Assembly (NCBI RefSeq): GCF_000709345.1
Contig: NZ_KL448323.1
Coordinates: forward strand, 1,644,912 to 1,708,911
Direction of reading: 5' to 3'
Length of the DNA stretch: 64,000 nucleotides
DNA from: Polaromonas glacialis
Lineage (GTDB): Bacteria; Pseudomonadota; Gammaproteobacteria; Burkholderiales; Burkholderiaceae_C
Part shown: positions 62,275 to 64,000 of the stretch, piece after piece
How the letters are laid out: each line of letters opens with the position of its first letter
Position numbering within the stretch: position 1 is the stretch's first letter
Program-made: the position numbers and the translations under genes
Notes under the pieces: generated by a model
Told to the model about the DNA's origin: nothing
Databases searched by the model: none
Seen by the model: the letters and a program-made list of their open reading frames with translations, nothing else

Positions 62275-62805
62275 TCAACGCATTCTGCTGCGCCGTTTCG
62301 ACACCGTCCGCCATCGCCATACCAGCGAGATCAATCCATAGCTGAGCAGCCCCATCAGCACGGCGGTGATGCACAGCCCGACCACCAGCGGCTTGCCCAG
62401 CGCGGCGATGCGCTGCCACAGGTTCAGGGTGTTTTCGATTTCCTGCGTGCCGATGACTTCGATCTCCCTTGGCGGCACCTTCTCACCCGTGACCCAGACG
62501 CCCAGCCGGTAGGCGCCGTAGTAAATTGGCGCGAAGGTCAGCGGATTGCTGACCAGCGTGCTGGCCACGGCAGCCGGAACGTTGGCGCGCAGCAGCATGG
62601 CCGCGCCCACCGAGAGCGGAATCTGCGCAACCGGAATCAAGAGACCAAAAAAGACGCCCACGGCCACGCCCATCGCCACGCCGCGCCGGGACCAGTGCCA
62701 GAGCTTGGGCTGGTCCAGCCACGGGCCGAGCCAGGCCAGCCAGCGGTTGCGGCTGATCTGCTCACGGGTCGGGATGCGGGCGCGCAATCGTTCAAGCAGA
62801 CTCAT
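62275..62805 (-). CDS. DUF2062 family membrane protein
   Basis: A 176-residue inner-membrane protein with three hydrophobic stretches: GVAMGVAVGVFFGLLIPVAQ, a central ANVPAAVASTLVSNPLTFAP region, and a C-terminal helix LVVGLCITAVLMGLLSYGLI. NPLTFAPIYYGAYRLG is the DUF2062 signature. The gene is leftward, 98 bp after rpiA. The function is unknown. Confidence 0.88.
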   Translation of the reverse strand: MSLLERLRARIPTREQISRNRWLAWLGPWLDQPKLWHWSRRGVAMGVAVGVFFGLLIPVAQIPLSVGAAMLLRANVPAAVASTLVSNPLTFAPIYYGAYRLGVWVTGEKVPPREIEVIGTQEIENTLNLWQRIAALGKPLVVGLCITAVLMGLLSYGLISLVWRWRTVSKRRSRMR

Positions 62806-62903
62806 GTCATGGCTTCCGGGCGGACAAGCGGCTTGCAGGGCACTGATCGCGACTCCTGGCGGATGGAGGCAAGGGGCATGGCGCCTTGAAAAGGCAAATG
62901 CGG

Positions 62904-63575
62904 TCAGAACACCAGGGTTTCAACGCCCTCGTCGGTTCCCAGCAGGCACACATGCGCCTTCTGGAAGGCAAACACGCCGACCGTCACCACGCCGGGCCAC
63001 TGGCTGACCAGCGACTCGAAGGCCAGCGGCTCGGCGATCTTCAGACCAGTCACGTCCAGGATGTGCTGGCCGTTGTCGGTCACCAGCGGCTGGCCGTTCT
63101 TGTGGCGCACGGTGGCCGCGCCGCCCATCGCTTCGAACTGGCGCGCAATGCGCCGGGCGGCCATGGGAATGACCTCGACCGGCAGCGGAAAGCCGCCCAG
63201 CGTGGCGACATATTTGGACTTGTCGGCGATGCAGATGAACCGGCGCGACTGGGCCGCGACGATCTTTTCGCGCGTCAGCGCCGCGCCGCCGCCCTTGACC
63301 ATGTTGCCGGCGTGGTCGATCTCGTCGGCGCCGTCGATGTACACCGCCAGTTCGTCCACCTCGGCGGCGTCGAACACCTTGATGCCCAGCGCTTGCAGCC
63401 GCTCGGTCGAGGCGTTCGAGCTGGACACGGCCCCTTGAATCCGGTCCTTCATGGTGGCCAGCGCATCGATGAACTTGTTGACGGTCGAGCCGGTGCCGAC
63501 GCCGACGATGCTGCCGTCCTCGACGTAATACAGGGCGGCTTGGCCGACCAGGGTTTTGAGTTCGTCTTGGGTCAT
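62904..63575 (-). CDS. rpiA: Ribose-5-phosphate isomerase A
   Basis: A 223-residue enzyme interconverting ribose-5-phosphate and ribulose-5-phosphate. Motifs include [16 protein letters not shown] (phosphate loop), [20 protein letters not shown] with the catalytic aspartate and lysine, and DNGQHILDV near the C-terminus. It is divergent from pyrD. Length and start are standard. Confidence 0.97.
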   Translation of the reverse strand: MTQDELKTLVGQAALYYVEDGSIVGVGTGSTVNKFIDALATMKDRIQGAVSSSNASTERLQALGIKVFDAAEVDELAVYIDGADEIDHAGNMVKGGGAALTREKIVAAQSRRFICIADKSKYVATLGGFPLPVEVIPMAARRIARQFEAMGGAATVRHKNGQPLVTDNGQHILDVTGLKIAEPLAFESLVSQWPGVVTVGVFAFQKAHVCLLGTDEGVETLVF

Positions 63576-63698
63576 GGGGTGCCTTGCGTCAATGGGTTGG
63601 AGTGAAACGGGTTTTGCGACAATCAGGGCTCATGCCTTGCGGGCCACGGCGCTTTGCCAGACCCGCGCACATCCACCGCTCTCTGCCCGAATTATCCA

Positions 63699-64000
63699 AT
63701 GTCCCTGCTTCCCTACGCCCTGGCCCGTCCCTTTTTATTCGGGCTTGATCCCGAAACCGCCCATGACCTGACCATGGCGTCACTGGCGCGCACCCAGGGC
63801 ACGCCGCTGTCAGCCCTGTATTGCGGCACGCGGGTCAGCGACCCGGTCCAGCTTGCCGGCCTGAGCTTTCCCAACCGGGTGGGCATGGCCGCCGGACTGG
63901 ACAAGAACGCCCGCTGCATCGACGGCCTGGCCGCCATGGGTTTCGGCTTTGTCGAGGTTGGCACGGTGACGCCCAAGGCCCAGCCGGGCAACCCGAAGCC
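63699..64000 (+). CDS. pyrD: Dihydroorotate dehydrogenase (quinone), N-terminal fragment
   Basis: The first ~100 codons of a class 2 PyrD, the membrane-associated FMN enzyme of pyrimidine synthesis. The N-terminal amphipathic segment [20 protein letters not shown] docks to the membrane and quinone. The barrel begins with [39 protein letters not shown]. The frame is still open at the window edge, so the C-terminal two thirds are missing here. Confidence 0.95.
   Translation, partial: MSLLPYALARPFLFGLDPETAHDLTMASLARTQGTPLSALYCGTRVSDPVQLAGLSFPNRVGMAAGLDKNARCIDGLAAMGFGFVEVGTVTPKAQPGNPK

Overview
The window is high-GC DNA from a betaproteobacterium, most likely the Comamonadaceae (Burkholderiales) and close to Polaromonas. 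The basis is gene content and order (surE-pcm-nlpD-rlmD; yhbY/rlmE-ftsH-folP-glmM), the biotin-independent malonate decarboxylase cluster, a Bug-type solute-binding protein, and a dispersed 65-70 bp palindromic intergenic repeat containing GCTAT...ATAGCTGC and TGCGCAA...GGCCTATTTGATGC. The genus is inferred from these features; no database was searched. Genes are packed closely on both strands. I saw no rRNA, tRNA, CRISPR array or prophage.

Layout: 1-1.75 kb holds the 3' end of mfd and a vapBC toxin-antitoxin operon with a third overlapping gene. 1.9-4.4 kb holds serB, a DUF3422 gene and a small HNH protein. 4.5-13.4 kb is an iron region: bacterioferritin, a Fur-box-preceded TonB siderophore receptor with its PiuC-type dioxygenase, an FMN alpha-hydroxyacid oxidase, an IS630 element whose transposase is split at an A9 run, then a second Fur-box-preceded operon bfd-(28-codon ORF)-tonB-exbB-exbD-hemP. 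13.6-20.5 kb holds housekeeping genes: a GlcG/HbpS protein, a YccA/BI-1 protein, rlmD, nlpD, pcm, surE and a quinone oxidoreductase. rpoS is not at its usual place next to nlpD. 20.7-23.4 kb is an arsenic island (arsH, arsC, arsR, acr3). It is followed by decayed or rearranged genes: frameshifted ynfA, intact uspA, deleted sulP, and a GNAT acetyltransferase whose 3' end lies in a miniature inverted-repeat element.

26.2-36.5 kb encodes a complete MdtABC-type RND efflux system with its own outer-membrane lipoprotein. The two permease genes are separated by about 770 bp of long inverted repeats. 36.6-39.3 kb holds rlpA, a CorA-family transporter and a 47-aa DUF3149 membrane protein. 39.4-44.5 kb is a sugar-acid-type catabolic cluster: divergent LysR regulator, Bug solute-binding protein, PdxA2/TphB-like dehydrogenase, enolase-superfamily dehydratase and an L-2-keto-3-deoxyarabonate dehydratase-like protein. 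44.6-50.4 kb is the conserved block glmM-folP-ftsH-rlmE facing yhbY. 50.5-53.3 kb holds oligopeptidase A and a glutaredoxin-like exported protein.

53.4-62.1 kb is a full malonate catabolism locus. mdcR-madL-madM (regulator and sodium/malonate symporter) run rightward and converge on the leftward operon mdcA-B-C-D-E-G-H, which encodes the decarboxylase subunits, prosthetic-group synthesis and malonyl loading. The window ends with a DUF2062 gene, rpiA and the first 100 codons of pyrD.

The most distinctive observations are the palindromic repeat lying in frame inside rlmD, the rpoS-less surE-pcm-nlpD-rlmD order, the PdxA2/enolase/KDA-dehydratase gene combination, the three-gene vapBC operon, the large nested inverted repeats between mdtB and mdtC, and a Shine-Dalgarno-preceded 28-residue membrane ORF inside the bfd-tonB operon.
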